Source: Candidatus Pseudothioglobus singularis PS1
GTDB taxonomy: Bacteria > Pseudomonadota > Gammaproteobacteria > PS1 > Pseudothioglobaceae
NCBI RefSeq assembly: GCF_001281385.1
Contig: NZ_CP006911.1
Span: 496,001 to 560,000, forward strand
Direction of reading: 5' to 3'
Length of the DNA stretch: 64,000 nucleotides
Shown here piece by piece: positions 26,705 through 35,255 of the stretch (positions are counted from its first letter, which is position 1; each line of letters starts with the position of its first letter). The translations under genes were made by a program, and so were the position numbers. A model generated the notes under the pieces. It made no database searches. It was not told the DNA's origin and was given only the letters and a program-made list of their open reading frames with translations.

Positions 26705-27281
26705 ACCATAGAAATAAAGCAATAGCGATAATCAGAAAATACCCTAGCCAGTCGATATACTTATTTAACCACGCATCAGCCATTTTTCCAAATTTTCTTA
26801 CTAGAAAAGAAATTAAAAAGTATCTCGCACCTCTAGCAATTAAAGAAAATACGATAAAGGGAAATAAAGCCATCGACATCATTCCAGCCGCAATTGTAAA
26901 AACTTTATAAGGGATTGGACTAAAACCTGCAATGAGGATTATATAAATGCCGTAAGTTTGGAAGTAAATTTGTGCAGTATTGAACTTTGACTCGTAACCT
27001 AAATTAACCAATATAGGCAAAATATAATTTTCAGCTTGTACTCCAATGAAGTAACCTAAAATTGCACCCAAAACAGAGGAAAAAGTACAAATAGCGGCAA
27101 AATAGAATGCCTTTGACCTATTTCTCAAGGACATTGATGCCAACAATAAATCTTGAAGTGGCAGTGGAAGAATGATGGACTCTAAAAAGCTTATGATAGA
27201 TAGCCATAAAATGGCAAACCTACTGGATGACCAAACTAAGACTTTATTATAAATTGAGTGAAAAGGCCTCATTAGTTTCAA
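26694..27281 (-). CDS. YqaA-family (VTT/DedA-like) membrane protein
   Basis: 195 residues with four to five hydrophobic stretches. The VTT (SNARE-associated) family is indicated by the E..LPLPLQDLLLASMSL segment near 34-51, GAILGYFIG near 74, AGFSPIPYKVFTIAAGMM near 118-135 and RGARYFLISFLVRKFG near 149-164. These proteins affect membrane homeostasis and are proposed lipid scramblases or flippases. Its 3' end overlaps the M23 lipoprotein start by 11 bp, so yqaA, the lipoprotein, mscS and possibly miaB form one transcript. Confidence 0.83.
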   Translation of the reverse strand: MKLMRPFHSIYNKVLVWSSSRFAILWLSIISFLESIILPLPLQDLLLASMSLRNRSKAFYFAAICTFSSVLGAILGYFIGVQAENYILPILVNLGYESKFNTAQIYFQTYGIYIILIAGFSPIPYKVFTIAAGMMSMALFPFIVFSLIARGARYFLISFLVRKFGKMADAWLNKYIDWLGYFLIIAIALFLWYEY

Positions 27282-27286
27282 TAAAA

Positions 27287-28183
27287 CTATTTTTTTAGCA
27301 TTGGAAAGCCTAGTCTTTCTCTTGAGTCATAATATTCCTTTGCAACCTTTTGACTCATAGATCTTACTCTTCGAATGAATCTTGCTCTGTCAGTTACACT
27401 GATTGCTTTTCTTGCATCAAGAAGATTAAAAATGTGAGACGCCTTCATAGTTTGTTCGTATGCAGGGAAAGGAAGATTTTCCTCAATAAGTTTTAAATTC
27501 ATAGCCTCGGCTTCATCAAACTGCCTGAAAAGAACTTCAGTATCTGCAATATCAAAGTTATATTTTGATTGCTCAACTTCATTTTGATGAAATACATCAC
27601 CATAGGTAAGCCCCTCTGTCCAAATTAGATCATAAACGCTATCAACGCCTTGCAAATACATTGCTAGCCTCTCAAGACCATAAGTCAGCTCTCCTGAAAT
27701 AGGTTTGCATGAGAGTCCACCTACTTGCTGGAAGTAAGTAAACTGACTGACTTCCATTCCATTTAGCCAGACTTCCCATCCAAGACCCCAGGCCCCTAGT
27801 GTGGGCGATTCCCAGTTGTCCTCTACAAATCTAACATCATGCATTTTTAAATCAATGCCGATTGCTGTGAGTGAGTCGAGGTATAAGTCTTGAATATCAT
27901 CAGGCGACGGCTTTAATAAAACTTGGAATTGATAATAGTGTTGAAGACGATTAGGGTTTTCACCATAACGACCATCTCCGGGTCTTCTTGAGGGCTGAAC
28001 ATAAGCTACTTTCCAGGGCTCGGGTCCTATTGACCTTAGAAAGGTTGCAGGATGAAAAGTTCCTGCACCAACCTCCATATCAAATGGCTGAGTAATTGCG
28101 CAGCCTTTTTCAGCCCAATAACTCTGCAACTTGAGGATTAAATTCTGAAATGATTTGCTTGTGTCGAGGTCTAAGTTAGACAT
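27287..28183 (-). CDS. glyQ: Glycyl-tRNA synthetase alpha subunit
   Basis: 298 residues, the usual length of the catalytic subunit of the tetrameric bacterial enzyme. Class II motifs are visible in [49 protein letters not shown] and [24 protein letters not shown]. In nearly all bacteria with this enzyme type glyQ and glyS are adjacent; here glyS is about 13 kb away on the opposite strand (40.9 kb), so subunit balance cannot come from one mRNA. It is six bases upstream of yqaA. Confidence 0.96.
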   Translation of the reverse strand: MSNLDLDTSKSFQNLILKLQSYWAEKGCAITQPFDMEVGAGTFHPATFLRSIGPEPWKVAYVQPSRRPGDGRYGENPNRLQHYYQFQVLLKPSPDDIQDLYLDSLTAIGIDLKMHDVRFVEDNWESPTLGAWGLGWEVWLNGMEVSQFTYFQQVGGLSCKPISGELTYGLERLAMYLQGVDSVYDLIWTEGLTYGDVFHQNEVEQSKYNFDIADTEVLFRQFDEAEAMNLKLIEENLPFPAYEQTMKASHIFNLLDARKAISVTDRARFIRRVRSMSQKVAKEYYDSRERLGFPMLKK

Positions 28184-28253
28184 TGAAATTCAACTAAGAA
28201 ATAACAAAAATTTTACCTCACCACAAAGTTTTGAGGGTTTACATTTAAATTTT

Positions 28254-28286
28254 AAAAAAAATGCGGGATAAACCCGCATTTTTTTA
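28254..28286 (-). terminator. Intrinsic terminator of ahcY
   Basis: ATGCGGG (28261-28267) and CCCGCAT (28273-28279) form a stem with loop ATAAA. On the minus strand, the direction of ahcY, it ends in a run of at least seven T. T-runs on both sides would let it work in either direction. Confidence 0.85.
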
Positions 28287-28302
28287 ATAATCACAAAAAA
28301 TC

Positions 28303-29715
28303 TTAGTACTTATAGGCCTCTGGTTTAAAAGGGCCTTCCTTAGGCGTATTGATGTATTTTGCTTGCGTATCCGTTAAGACAGTCATAACACCACCGAAGC
28401 CACCTACCATTCCAGCCGCTACTTCTTCGTCAAGTTTCTTAGGGAGAAGCTCGACAGAAACATTAGCAGGTTTCTGGTCTTTTGGTAAGTCAGCAAATTT
28501 ATTACTATAAAGATGCATTTGTGCTAAAACTTGGTTTGCAAATGAGCCATCCATAATTCTAGAAGGGTGTCCAGTTGCATTTCCTAAATTAACTAAACGA
28601 CCTTCTGAAAGAAGAATTAAGTAATCATTTTTATCATCAGAGCGATAGATGCGATGAACTTGCGCTTTCACTTCATCCCATTTCCAATTTTTACGCATGT
28701 ATGCTGTATCAATTTCATTATCAAAGTGACCAATATTACACACTACAGAGCCTGCTTTGAGGTATTGAAGCATTGAAGCATCACAAACATTAGTATTTCC
28801 AGTCGTTGTGACAATTAAATCAGTGTTGGCTAGTAAATCTTTATTGATACAATCTACAGAACCAGTATTGATTCCATCAATATAAGGTGAAACCACTTCA
28901 AAGCCATCCATGCACGCCTGGAAAGCACATATAGGATCAATTTCAGAAATTTTAACAATCATTCCTTCTTGACGAAGTGACATGGCAGATCCTTTACCAA
29001 CATCGCCATAACCAATCAATAAGGCCTTCTTGCCTGACATAAGCATATCCGTACCTCGCTTAATAGCATCATTAAGAGAGTGCCTACAACCATACTTGTT
29101 ATCATTTTTTGCCTTAGTAACAGCATCGTTTACATTGATAGCAGGAACTTTAAGTTCACCACTCTCAATCATCTCTAAAAGGCGATGAACACCAGTCGTT
29201 GTTTCTTCACTGATACCATGAATTTTATCAAGCATTTCTGGATACTTATCATGGACCATGCCCGTTAGATCACCGCCATCATCAAGAATCATGTTGGCAT
29301 CCCATGGCTTACCGTTATGAAGAATAGTCTGCTCAATGCACCACAAGAACTCTTCTTCAGTCTCACCTTTCCAGGCAAATACAGGAATATTTCTTGCTGC
29401 CATAGCAGAAGCAGCATGATCCTGTGTCGAAAAAATATTGCAAGATGACCAACGAATTTCAGCTCCAAGATCAATTAATGTTTCCATTAGGACCGCAGTT
29501 TGGATTGTCATATGAATACAGCCCATAATTCTTGCGCCTTGAAGAGGCTGCTCTTTGCTGTACTTTTCTCTAAGAGCCATTAATGCAGGCATTTCAGCTT
29601 CTGCAAGCTCAATTTCTTTACGACCAAAATCTGATAAATTAATATCAGCTACTTTGTAGTCAAGGTTTAGATCGGCTACTTTAAAGCCACTATTATCTAT
29701 TGTAGAATCGCTCAT
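28303..29715 (-). CDS. ahcY: Adenosylhomocysteinase (SAH hydrolase)
   Basis: 470 residues, the length of proteobacterial enzymes. It splits S-adenosylhomocysteine into homocysteine and adenosine with bound NAD, relieving product inhibition of methyltransferases. Landmarks are [20 protein letters not shown], the substrate segment [14 protein letters not shown]-like (here [18 protein letters not shown]), [19 protein letters not shown] and the NAD motif [19 protein letters not shown], plus the C-terminal [10 protein letters not shown] with its Lys and Tyr. An SAH riboswitch occupies the leader and an intrinsic terminator ends the unit. It lies directly downstream of metK. Confidence 0.97.
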   Translation of the reverse strand: MSDSTIDNSGFKVADLNLDYKVADINLSDFGRKEIELAEAEMPALMALREKYSKEQPLQGARIMGCIHMTIQTAVLMETLIDLGAEIRWSSCNIFSTQDHAASAMAARNIPVFAWKGETEEEFLWCIEQTILHNGKPWDANMILDDGGDLTGMVHDKYPEMLDKIHGISEETTTGVHRLLEMIESGELKVPAINVNDAVTKAKNDNKYGCRHSLNDAIKRGTDMLMSGKKALLIGYGDVGKGSAMSLRQEGMIVKISEIDPICAFQACMDGFEVVSPYIDGINTGSVDCINKDLLANTDLIVTTTGNTNVCDASMLQYLKAGSVVCNIGHFDNEIDTAYMRKNWKWDEVKAQVHRIYRSDDKNDYLILLSEGRLVNLGNATGHPSRIMDGSFANQVLAQMHLYSNKFADLPKDQKPANVSVELLPKKLDEEVAAGMVGGFGGVMTVLTDTQAKYINTPKEGPFKPEAYKY

Positions 29716-29740
29716 TTTATTTCCCGTTAAGTTAAAAAAA

Positions 29741-29803
29741 TGAGCGTCGTTTTGATTACCAAGCCTGATTGAAAAAATATTTTCAATGCAACGCCCCTTG
29801 GCA
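29741..29803 (-). ncRNA. SAH riboswitch in the ahcY leader
   Basis: On the minus strand the leader folds as the S-adenosylhomocysteine riboswitch. P1 is CCAAG (29797-29801) with CTTGG (29759-29763). The conserved core GGGCGTTGCA is at 29787-29796. P2 is TTGAAAA/TTTTCAA with a four-base loop (29769-29786), and CAGG is at 29764-29767. The downstream strand GACGCTC (29742-29748) pairs with GGGCGTT to make the H-type pseudoknot, with two or three G-U pairs. Known SAH riboswitches turn ahcY on when SAH binds. It starts about 10 bases after a TATAAT box and ends about 25 bases before the ATG. The match in order, spacing and sequence is good. Confidence 0.88.
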
Positions 29804-29811
29804 CGAGACGC

Positions 29812-29817
29812 ATTATA
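29812..29817 (-). promoter_or_regulatory. -10 element of ahcY
   Basis: A perfect TATAAT on the minus strand lies about 10 bases ahead of the SAH riboswitch P1 stem, so transcription would begin at the riboswitch. The -35 region (TTTCTT at 17 bp) is weak. Confidence 0.6.
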
Positions 29818-29839
29818 CCAAAAACATATGAAAAAGAAA

Positions 29840-30973
29840 CTATTTTAGTAAATCTGCTCTATCAGTCTTCTCCCAGCTAATTGAGTCTTCTTTTCTCCCA
29901 AAGTGACCATAACTCGCAGTCTGCTGATAAATTGGACGTTTTAAATCTAGCATTGCAATTAAACCTTTAGGGCGAAGATCAAAATGCTCTCTGATAAGAG
30001 CAACAATTTCATGATTTGGTAGCTCTCCAGTTCCAAATGTGTCAACGCTTATACTCGTTGGTTCAGCAACTCCAATTGCATACGAAACTTGAATTTCACA
30101 GCGCTTAGCGATGCCAGCTGCAACAATATTTTTAGCAACATAACGTGTAGCATAGGCAGCACTTCTATCTACTTTTGAAGGATCTTTGCCTGAAAAAGCA
30201 CCACCGCCATGTCTAGCCATGCCGCCATATGTGTCAACTATAATTTTTCTTCCAGTTAGTCCAGCATCACCAACCGGACCTCCAATTTCAAAATTTCCTG
30301 TTGGGTTTATGTGATATTGCGTCTCGCTTGTAAGCCACTTTTCAGGAAGGATTGGCTTAATAATATTTTCTAAAACACTCTCTCTAAGCTCCTCAAGTGA
30401 GATGTCTCCATCGTGCTGAGTAGATAAAACTACAGCGTCAATACCTACAATTTGATTACCCTCATAGATGCAAGAGACTTGAGATTTAGCGTCTGGACGA
30501 AGCCAAGGTATCGAGTCATCTAGCATTAAATCTGCTTGCTGCCTGACTAATTGATGTGACAGCATAATGGGGGCTGGCATTAGCTCTTCTGTTGAATTTT
30601 CTGCATAACCAAACATAAGGCCTTGGTCACCTGCGCCTTGCTCATGACTATCACTTTCGGTGACACCCATTGAAATATCTTGAGACTGCCTGCCAAGCAA
30701 ATTCATAACTGAACATGTTTCACCATTGAATCCATACTCTTCTTGGTTATAACCAATTCCAAGAATTGTTTTTCTGACTATAGATTCATAATCTATATTA
30801 GCATCAGTTGTAATTTCTCCAGCTAAAACGACTTGATTGTCTTTGACAAGTGTCTCTACAGCAACTCTAGAGTTAGGATCTTGATTAAGTGCAGCATCAA
30901 GAATGGCATCAGAAATTTGGTCACATACTTTATCGGGGTGGCCAGCAGAAACAGATTCAGAAGTAAATATCAT
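29840..30973 (-). CDS. metK: S-adenosylmethionine synthetase
   Basis: 377 residues. MetK makes SAM from methionine and ATP. Landmarks are [21 protein letters not shown] at the start, [12 protein letters not shown] near residue 115, [21 protein letters not shown] near 225, and [20 protein letters not shown] near 250. The mRNA leader carries a SAM-II-like riboswitch at 31028-31092 and a TAGGA ribosome-binding site 9 bases before the ATG. Its product is consumed by several methyltransferases in this window (MiaB, RlmE) and SAH is recycled by ahcY downstream. Confidence 0.97.
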   Translation of the reverse strand: MIFTSESVSAGHPDKVCDQISDAILDAALNQDPNSRVAVETLVKDNQVVLAGEITTDANIDYESIVRKTILGIGYNQEEYGFNGETCSVMNLLGRQSQDISMGVTESDSHEQGAGDQGLMFGYAENSTEELMPAPIMLSHQLVRQQADLMLDDSIPWLRPDAKSQVSCIYEGNQIVGIDAVVLSTQHDGDISLEELRESVLENIIKPILPEKWLTSETQYHINPTGNFEIGGPVGDAGLTGRKIIVDTYGGMARHGGGAFSGKDPSKVDRSAAYATRYVAKNIVAAGIAKRCEIQVSYAIGVAEPTSISVDTFGTGELPNHEIVALIREHFDLRPKGLIAMLDLKRPIYQQTASYGHFGRKEDSISWEKTDRADLLK

Positions 30974-31027
30974 AATAAAATCCTATAAAATTATTTAATA
31001 CTAAAGATGGATTTCTTGAAAGAGAGG

Positions 31028-31092
31028 CCAGCTTTAGCTTGTTTTAGTCACACAATGTAACAACGCTAGCAATCGGAACAAATCAGCGTTAA
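31028..31092 (-). ncRNA. SAM-II-like riboswitch in the metK leader
   Basis: On the minus strand, AACGCT (31085-31090) and AGCGTT (31062-31067) form P1. The enclosed loop reads GATTT, seven variable bases, TTGC, matching the SAM-II core GCUGAUUU-N7-UUGC-N-AGC in both sequence and length. The downstream conserved AGCTAAA follows (31032-31040) with GG at its end, the strand that folds back as a pseudoknot. The linker before AGCTAAA is longer than in the standard SAM-II, and I can pair only about three bases of the pseudoknot (CCG/UGG). SAM-II elements lower expression of methionine and SAM genes when SAM is high. Position ahead of metK strongly supports the call. Confidence 0.68.
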
Positions 31093-31095
31093 TTA

Positions 31096-31123
31096 ATTAT
31101 AATCTTTAACTTGGAAAAGTAAA
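31096..31123 (-). promoter_or_regulatory. Promoter of metK
   Basis: A perfect TATAAT (31096-31101) on the minus strand ends 5 bp before the P1 stem of the metK riboswitch. TTTACT, a four of six -35 match, lies 16 bp upstream (31118-31123), just after the ccmB stop codon. Confidence 0.55.
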
Positions 31124-31125
31124 GT

Positions 31126-31791
31126 CTATTCGAGACTTATTTTTAATGAAAGTGCACTTAAAAAAGGAGTTATAAGTAAGCTTAGAATTAAGATAAATCC
31201 TAGAAAATATAACTGACCATCAATTGGAAGATTAGATTGAGATTGAGATACTACGCTTGTTGCAAAAATCAAGATCGGTATGTAAAGGGGGAGAATTAAT
31301 AGAGATAAAAGCATTCCTGAGTTTTTAATGCCAACAACCAGGGAGGCTCCAATTGAGCCAATCAGACTTAGACATGGCGTAGCTATAATTAAAGTCAAAA
31401 GGAGAATATAGATCCCTTCAGTATTTATAAAAAGTGCCATTCCAAGAAAAGGAGACAAAATGATTATTGGAAGCCCTGAAAGCATCCAATGAGCTAAAGT
31501 TTTAGCCAGTAAGATTAAAGGCAATGAGTGGTGAGAAATAACCATTTGCTCTAGGACCCCACTATCATAGTCATAGTGAAATAATGAATTGAGAGATAAT
31601 AGAACTGAAAGCATTGTTATAACCCAAATTATTCCAGGTGCAATGCTTGATAAAGTTTGCGCTTCTGGACTAATTGCAATCGGAAATAAAGAGATTGAGA
31701 TTACAAAAAACATAAGAGGGTTCAAGAAACTTGACGGATTTCTCAAGGCCATTTTAAGATCCCTTGTCATTGTTTGCACGAAGATATTCAA
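31126..31791 (-). CDS. ccmB: Heme exporter membrane subunit CcmB
   Basis: 221 residues with six hydrophobic segments, the CcmB norm. The start VQTMTRDLKMALRNPSSFLNPLMFFVI and the segments LLSLNSLFHYDYDSGVLEQMV and LILLPLYIPILIFATSVV are family-typical. With CcmA it forms part of the ABC system that releases holo-CcmE for cytochrome c maturation. The ATG overlaps the ccmA end by four bases. ccmC, ccmD and ccmE, which usually follow, are not here; metK is next. Confidence 0.93.
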   Translation of the reverse strand: MNIFVQTMTRDLKMALRNPSSFLNPLMFFVISISLFPIAISPEAQTLSSIAPGIIWVITMLSVLLSLNSLFHYDYDSGVLEQMVISHHSLPLILLAKTLAHWMLSGLPIIILSPFLGMALFINTEGIYILLLTLIIATPCLSLIGSIGASLVVGIKNSGMLLSLLILPLYIPILIFATSVVSQSQSNLPIDGQLYFLGFILILSLLITPFLSALSLKISLE

Positions 31792-32390
31792 AGAGAAATC
31801 TCCTTCATGTTTTTAATATTACACTCCTGGTGCGTAGTTAGGATGCAGATGCCACCAGAGTTGCAATGATCCTCAACTCTAGTTTCAATTATTTTGATTG
31901 CCTTTGAGTCAAGTGCTGAAAAAGGCTCATCTAAAAGCCATACTTTGGATTGAGTAATGAATAAAACAGAAAGTGCGATTCTTTTTTTCTGACCAGCTGA
32001 CAGTTTGCCTACAAGCTCATTTTCAAATTTTTCTAAGCCAACCTTTTTAAGGGCATCAGAAAAATCTAAATCAAGATTATCATTTCCGAGGCGCATTGTA
32101 TACTTTAAATTTTCTAAACAGCTTAACTCTGGACTAAGAGCGGCCAAATGACCTATATAAAGAAAATCAAGATTGTATCTCTCACTATTAATTTTAGTGT
32201 CATCATAATCAATTGAGCCTGTCTCAAATGAACTAAGACCGGCAAGTATTTTCATTAATGAGGTCTTGCCTGAACCATTTGGACCAGAGACTTTTAATAC
32301 TTCTCCAGAATTTAACTCAAACGATAAATTTTCAAAGAGGAGTTTGTAGCCCCTTTGGCAGCTTAAGTTATTTACTATTAGTTTTAACAT
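31788..32390 (-). CDS. ccmA: Heme exporter ATP-binding subunit CcmA
   Basis: 200 residues. Walker A KVSGPNGSGKTSLMKILAGL is near 33-52, the ABC signature LSAGQKKRIALSVL near 129-142, Walker B VWLLDEPFSALD near 149-160, followed by the switch His in LTTHQE. The short length and single domain match CcmA. It powers CcmB-CcmC-dependent heme handling in system I cytochrome c biogenesis. It is the first gene of a ccmAB pair. Confidence 0.93.
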   Translation of the reverse strand: MLKLIVNNLSCQRGYKLLFENLSFELNSGEVLKVSGPNGSGKTSLMKILAGLSSFETGSIDYDDTKINSERYNLDFLYIGHLAALSPELSCLENLKYTMRLGNDNLDLDFSDALKKVGLEKFENELVGKLSAGQKKRIALSVLFITQSKVWLLDEPFSALDSKAIKIIETRVEDHCNSGGICILTTHQECNIKNMKEISL

Positions 32391-32460
32391 TCGTTTATTT
32401 TAGTTGATAAGCTAAATAAACACTGAAAAATCTAGTTATCAAAAAAAATAACTAAAGGAG

Positions 32461-32904
32461 TTACTTATCGTTTGATAAGCTTTCCAGTCCACTTTTATCA
32501 ATTTCAGTCAAAAGGTTGTCTTTAAAAATCAATCTTAAGCGGTACTGTATTTCAATTTCTCCTTCAATCGAAGAATGATTGATATAGTCCCATTGATATT
32601 GGTGAAATGGGTCAATAATACTAGGCGAGCCAATTAAATTCATGACACTCTCTTTCGACATTCCTAACTGAAGCTTATTGACTTCATTCATATCTAAAAC
32701 TGAACCCTGCATAATGGTTGGCTTATAGACATCAATTGAAGGCATTTTTGGCTTTGCCCAGCTAGGCAACGAAAGCTTAGGCATCTTTGGAAGCTCTGGC
32801 ATAGATAACTTAGGCATCTTTGGAAGTTCAGGGGTTTTTGGAAGAGAATTAGAACAACCAGAAGCCATTAAAGCAATAAGCAAAATAAAAGTTAATTTCT
32901 TCAT
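32461..32904 (-). CDS. bamE: BamE/SmpA-family outer-membrane lipoprotein with Pro-Met-Lys repeats
   Basis: 147 residues from the ATG at 32904; an ATG four codons earlier is possible. The lipoprotein signal ends LMASGC (Cys17). Residues about 22-53 are a low-complexity stretch built from PKMPKLS/MPELPKMPKL-type units, absent from E. coli BamE. The BamE domain follows: QGSVLDMNEVNKLQLGMSKE, VMNLIGSPSIIDPF, and QYRLRLIFKDNLLTEI. BamE stabilises the BamABCDE outer-membrane insertion complex. Divergent orientation to fur is the common gammaproteobacterial arrangement and supports the call. Confidence 0.83.
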   Translation of the reverse strand: MKKLTFILLIALMASGCSNSLPKTPELPKMPKLSMPELPKMPKLSLPSWAKPKMPSIDVYKPTIMQGSVLDMNEVNKLQLGMSKESVMNLIGSPSIIDPFHQYQWDYINHSSIEGEIEIQYRLRLIFKDNLLTEIDKSGLESLSNDK

Positions 32905-32954
32905 AGCTATAAACATATAAAATATAAAGTAGATTTTACCTTAAGGATTTTTTA

Positions 32955-33362
32955 ATGGATGCTGAAGATTTAAAAAGTGCTGGTCTAAAAGTTACCCTGC
33001 CAAGACTGAAAATTTTAGAGGTCTTAGAGAAGTCTCCAAATCATCACCTCAGTGCTGAGGACATATACAGAGTTCTCATTGATCAGCATGAAGAGGTGGG
33101 CGTTGCAACAATTTACCGTGTTTTGTCACAATTTGAAGAATCAGGGATCGTGCAGAAACTTAATTTCGAGAACAACCAGGCGGTTTATGAATTGTGCGGC
33201 TTAGAACACCATGATCATTTAGTTTGCGTGAAGTGTAATAAAATTATAGAGTTTCAAGATGATGTTATTGAGCAACACCAAATTCAGATTGCAAGAAAAC
33301 ACGGCTTTGAGTTGACTGATCATTCTCTTTACCTTTATGGCTTGTGTAAGGACTGTCACTAA
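32955..33362 (+). CDS. fur: Ferric uptake regulator
   Basis: 135 residues. The winged-helix domain (1-83) starts LKSAGLKVTLPRLKILEVLE, nearly the textbook Fur N-terminus, and contains the recognition helix VGVATIYRVLSQFEESGIV. The dimer and metal domain has the HHDHLVC-x2-C motif, followed by IEFQDD and a last CKDC pair. Fur with Fe(II) represses iron-uptake genes; a good Fur box occurs in this window at 45935-45953. It is followed at 22 bp by znuB, so zinc specificity (Zur) was considered, but the N-terminal sequence and the bamE neighbour favour Fur. Confidence 0.9.
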   Translation: MDAEDLKSAGLKVTLPRLKILEVLEKSPNHHLSAEDIYRVLIDQHEEVGVATIYRVLSQFEESGIVQKLNFENNQAVYELCGLEHHDHLVCVKCNKIIEFQDDVIEQHQIQIARKHGFELTDHSLYLYGLCKDCH

Positions 33363-33384
33363 GATCATTCAGGCTTTATAGAAA

Positions 33385-34170
33385 ATGGACGATTTTATTT
33401 ATAGAGCTATAGTTGCAGCGATAGGTGTTTCGGTCATTGCTGGGTCTTTAGGCTGTTTCGTTATATGGAAGAGGCTCTCATATTTTTCTGATTCAATCTC
33501 CCACAGTGCTCTATTGGGTGTTGCTTTGGGTCTGGTAACGGGACTAGGTATTAACTTTGGTTTAGTTTTTATTGGTGGTCTGTTTGCAACACTAATCGTG
33601 ATATTACAACAAAAAGAGTTTTGGTCAAGTGACGCTGTTCTGGGGATTTTCTCTCATATTTCACTATCGCTGGGAATTGTGGTTTTGGGGATCATTGGAA
33701 ATCAAAATACTGATTATTTTTCTTATCTATTTGGCGATATTTTATCTATAACAACAAGTGATATATATTGGATATTCTCTGTTGCAGTGATCGTCATTTC
33801 AATCTTAATAATGAACTGGAAAAAATTATTATTACTTACACTTAATGAAGAGCTTGCTAAGGCAGAAGGTATTAATAAGATGTTTTATGACCTTCTATTT
33901 ATGTTTTTAATAGCTTTGGCGGTTTCAGTTTCAGTCCAAATCGTTGGGGTGTTGCTTATCACATCACTATTGATCATTCCACCTGCTATTGCTAGAGTCT
34001 TTTCAAATTCACCCCTTGCAATGATAGTAACGTCCATGATTGTATCCATTTCTTCAGTTCTGATGGGACTGTATTTTTCGATTGATTTTGATTTGGCAAC
34101 AGGACCTACAATTGTAATAACGTTAGGCGTACTTTTTTTTATTGCTCAGTTTTTTCCAAAAAGAATTTAA
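33385..34170 (+). CDS. znuB: Zinc ABC transporter permease
   Basis: 261 residues with about eight hydrophobic segments. The ABC-3 family start [42 protein letters not shown] is characteristic, as are [12 protein letters not shown], the cytoplasmic coupling loop, and [18 protein letters not shown]. It would pass Zn2+ (or Mn2+) from a periplasmic ZnuA into the cytosol. Neither ZnuA nor the ATPase ZnuC is in the window, so the transporter is split. Location directly after fur suggests cotranscription. The metal specificity is inferred from the family. Confidence 0.88.
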   Translation: MDDFIYRAIVAAIGVSVIAGSLGCFVIWKRLSYFSDSISHSALLGVALGLVTGLGINFGLVFIGGLFATLIVILQQKEFWSSDAVLGIFSHISLSLGIVVLGIIGNQNTDYFSYLFGDILSITTSDIYWIFSVAVIVISILIMNWKKLLLLTLNEELAKAEGINKMFYDLLFMFLIALAVSVSVQIVGVLLITSLLIIPPAIARVFSNSPLAMIVTSMIVSISSVLMGLYFSIDFDLATGPTIVITLGVLFFIAQFFPKRI

Positions 34171-35255
34171 AGCGTTGCATTGAGCTCTGTTAGCTGATTG
34201 GTTTGCTGCTCAATGATCAATGGGTCAATGATTGATTCTAGTTCACCTTCCATGACCTCATTTAACTTATATAGAGTTAAATTAATTCGATGATCAGTGA
34301 CTCTCCCTTGGGGGTAATTATAAGTTCTAATCCTTTGAGAGCGATCACCACTTCCAACTAGCTCTTTTCTTTGTGAAGCCTGCTCTTTTTGTTGTTCTTG
34401 CTGCTGTGCATCAAGAATTCTAGATGCTAATACAGACATAGCTTGTGCTTTATTTTTATGCTGAGAGCGCCCATCTTGACACTCAACTACTGTGCCGGTT
34501 GGGATATGAGTGACTCTGACAGCTGAATCGGTTTTGTTAACATGCTGACCACCAGCTCCAGAGGCTCTAAACGTGTCAACTCTGACATCATTCATATTGA
34601 TATTAACCTCTTCAATACTTGAGACTTCTGGCATCACTGCGACTGTACAAGCAGAGGTATGAACTCTGCCTTGAGATTCAGTTTCTGGAACTCTTTGAAC
34701 ACGATGTGCACCCGATTCAAATTTAAGTTTTGAGTAAACATTAGTCCCACTAATTCTTGCTATGATTTCTTTAAATCCACCATGCTCACCCATGTTTGAG
34801 CTTAAGATTTCTAATTGCCATTTTGATCTCTCAACATAGCGAGTGTACATTCTGTAAAGATCACCAGAGAAAATGCTAGCTTCGTCACCACCTGTTCCAG
34901 CCCTGATTTCTATAATAATATTTCTAGAGTCATTAGGGTCTTTTGGGAGAAGAGCCTTTTTAAGGTCAAGTTCGAGTTGCTCTAAAGCTTTTTGACCAGA
35001 AATAATTTCCTCCTCAGCCATTTCTTGGATGTCGTCATCTTCCTCTTCAAGTAGTTTTTCTGCCACATTTATGTCATCAACAGTTGATAAATACTCCTCA
35101 TACTTTTCATTAACGGGAGATAACTGAGAGTGCTCTATTGAAAGTTCTCTAAATTTATTTTGGTCGGAGGCAATTGACTGATCCGATAGAAGCGCATTGA
35201 TTTCTTCAAGGCGCATTGACAATTGCTCTAACTTAGCAAGGATAGAAGGGTTCAT
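34167..35255 (-). CDS. prfA: Peptide chain release factor 1
   Basis: 362 residues, normal length. RF1 ends translation at UAA and UAG. The catalytic GGQ is in [18 protein letters not shown] near residue 235, and the codon-recognition region of domain 2 precedes it. [23 protein letters not shown] marks the domain junction. It starts exactly where hemA ends (shared base). In E. coli prmC, which methylates the GGQ Gln, follows prfA; here the next gene is convergent znuB. Confidence 0.96.
   Translation of the reverse strand: MNPSILAKLEQLSMRLEEINALLSDQSIASDQNKFRELSIEHSQLSPVNEKYEEYLSTVDDINVAEKLLEEEDDDIQEMAEEEIISGQKALEQLELDLKKALLPKDPNDSRNIIIEIRAGTGGDEASIFSGDLYRMYTRYVERSKWQLEILSSNMGEHGGFKEIIARISGTNVYSKLKFESGAHRVQRVPETESQGRVHTSACTVAVMPEVSSIEEVNINMNDVRVDTFRASGAGGQHVNKTDSAVRVTHIPTGTVVECQDGRSQHKNKAQAMSVLASRILDAQQQEQQKEQASQRKELVGSGDRSQRIRTYNYPQGRVTDHRINLTLYKLNEVMEGELESIIDPLIIEQQTNQLTELNATL

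Noticed and set aside
32955-33362. Zur as an alternative to Fur
   Set aside because: The N-terminal LKSAGLKVTLPRLKILEVLE and the divergent bamE are the classic Fur context; the downstream znuB alone is not enough to call Zur.
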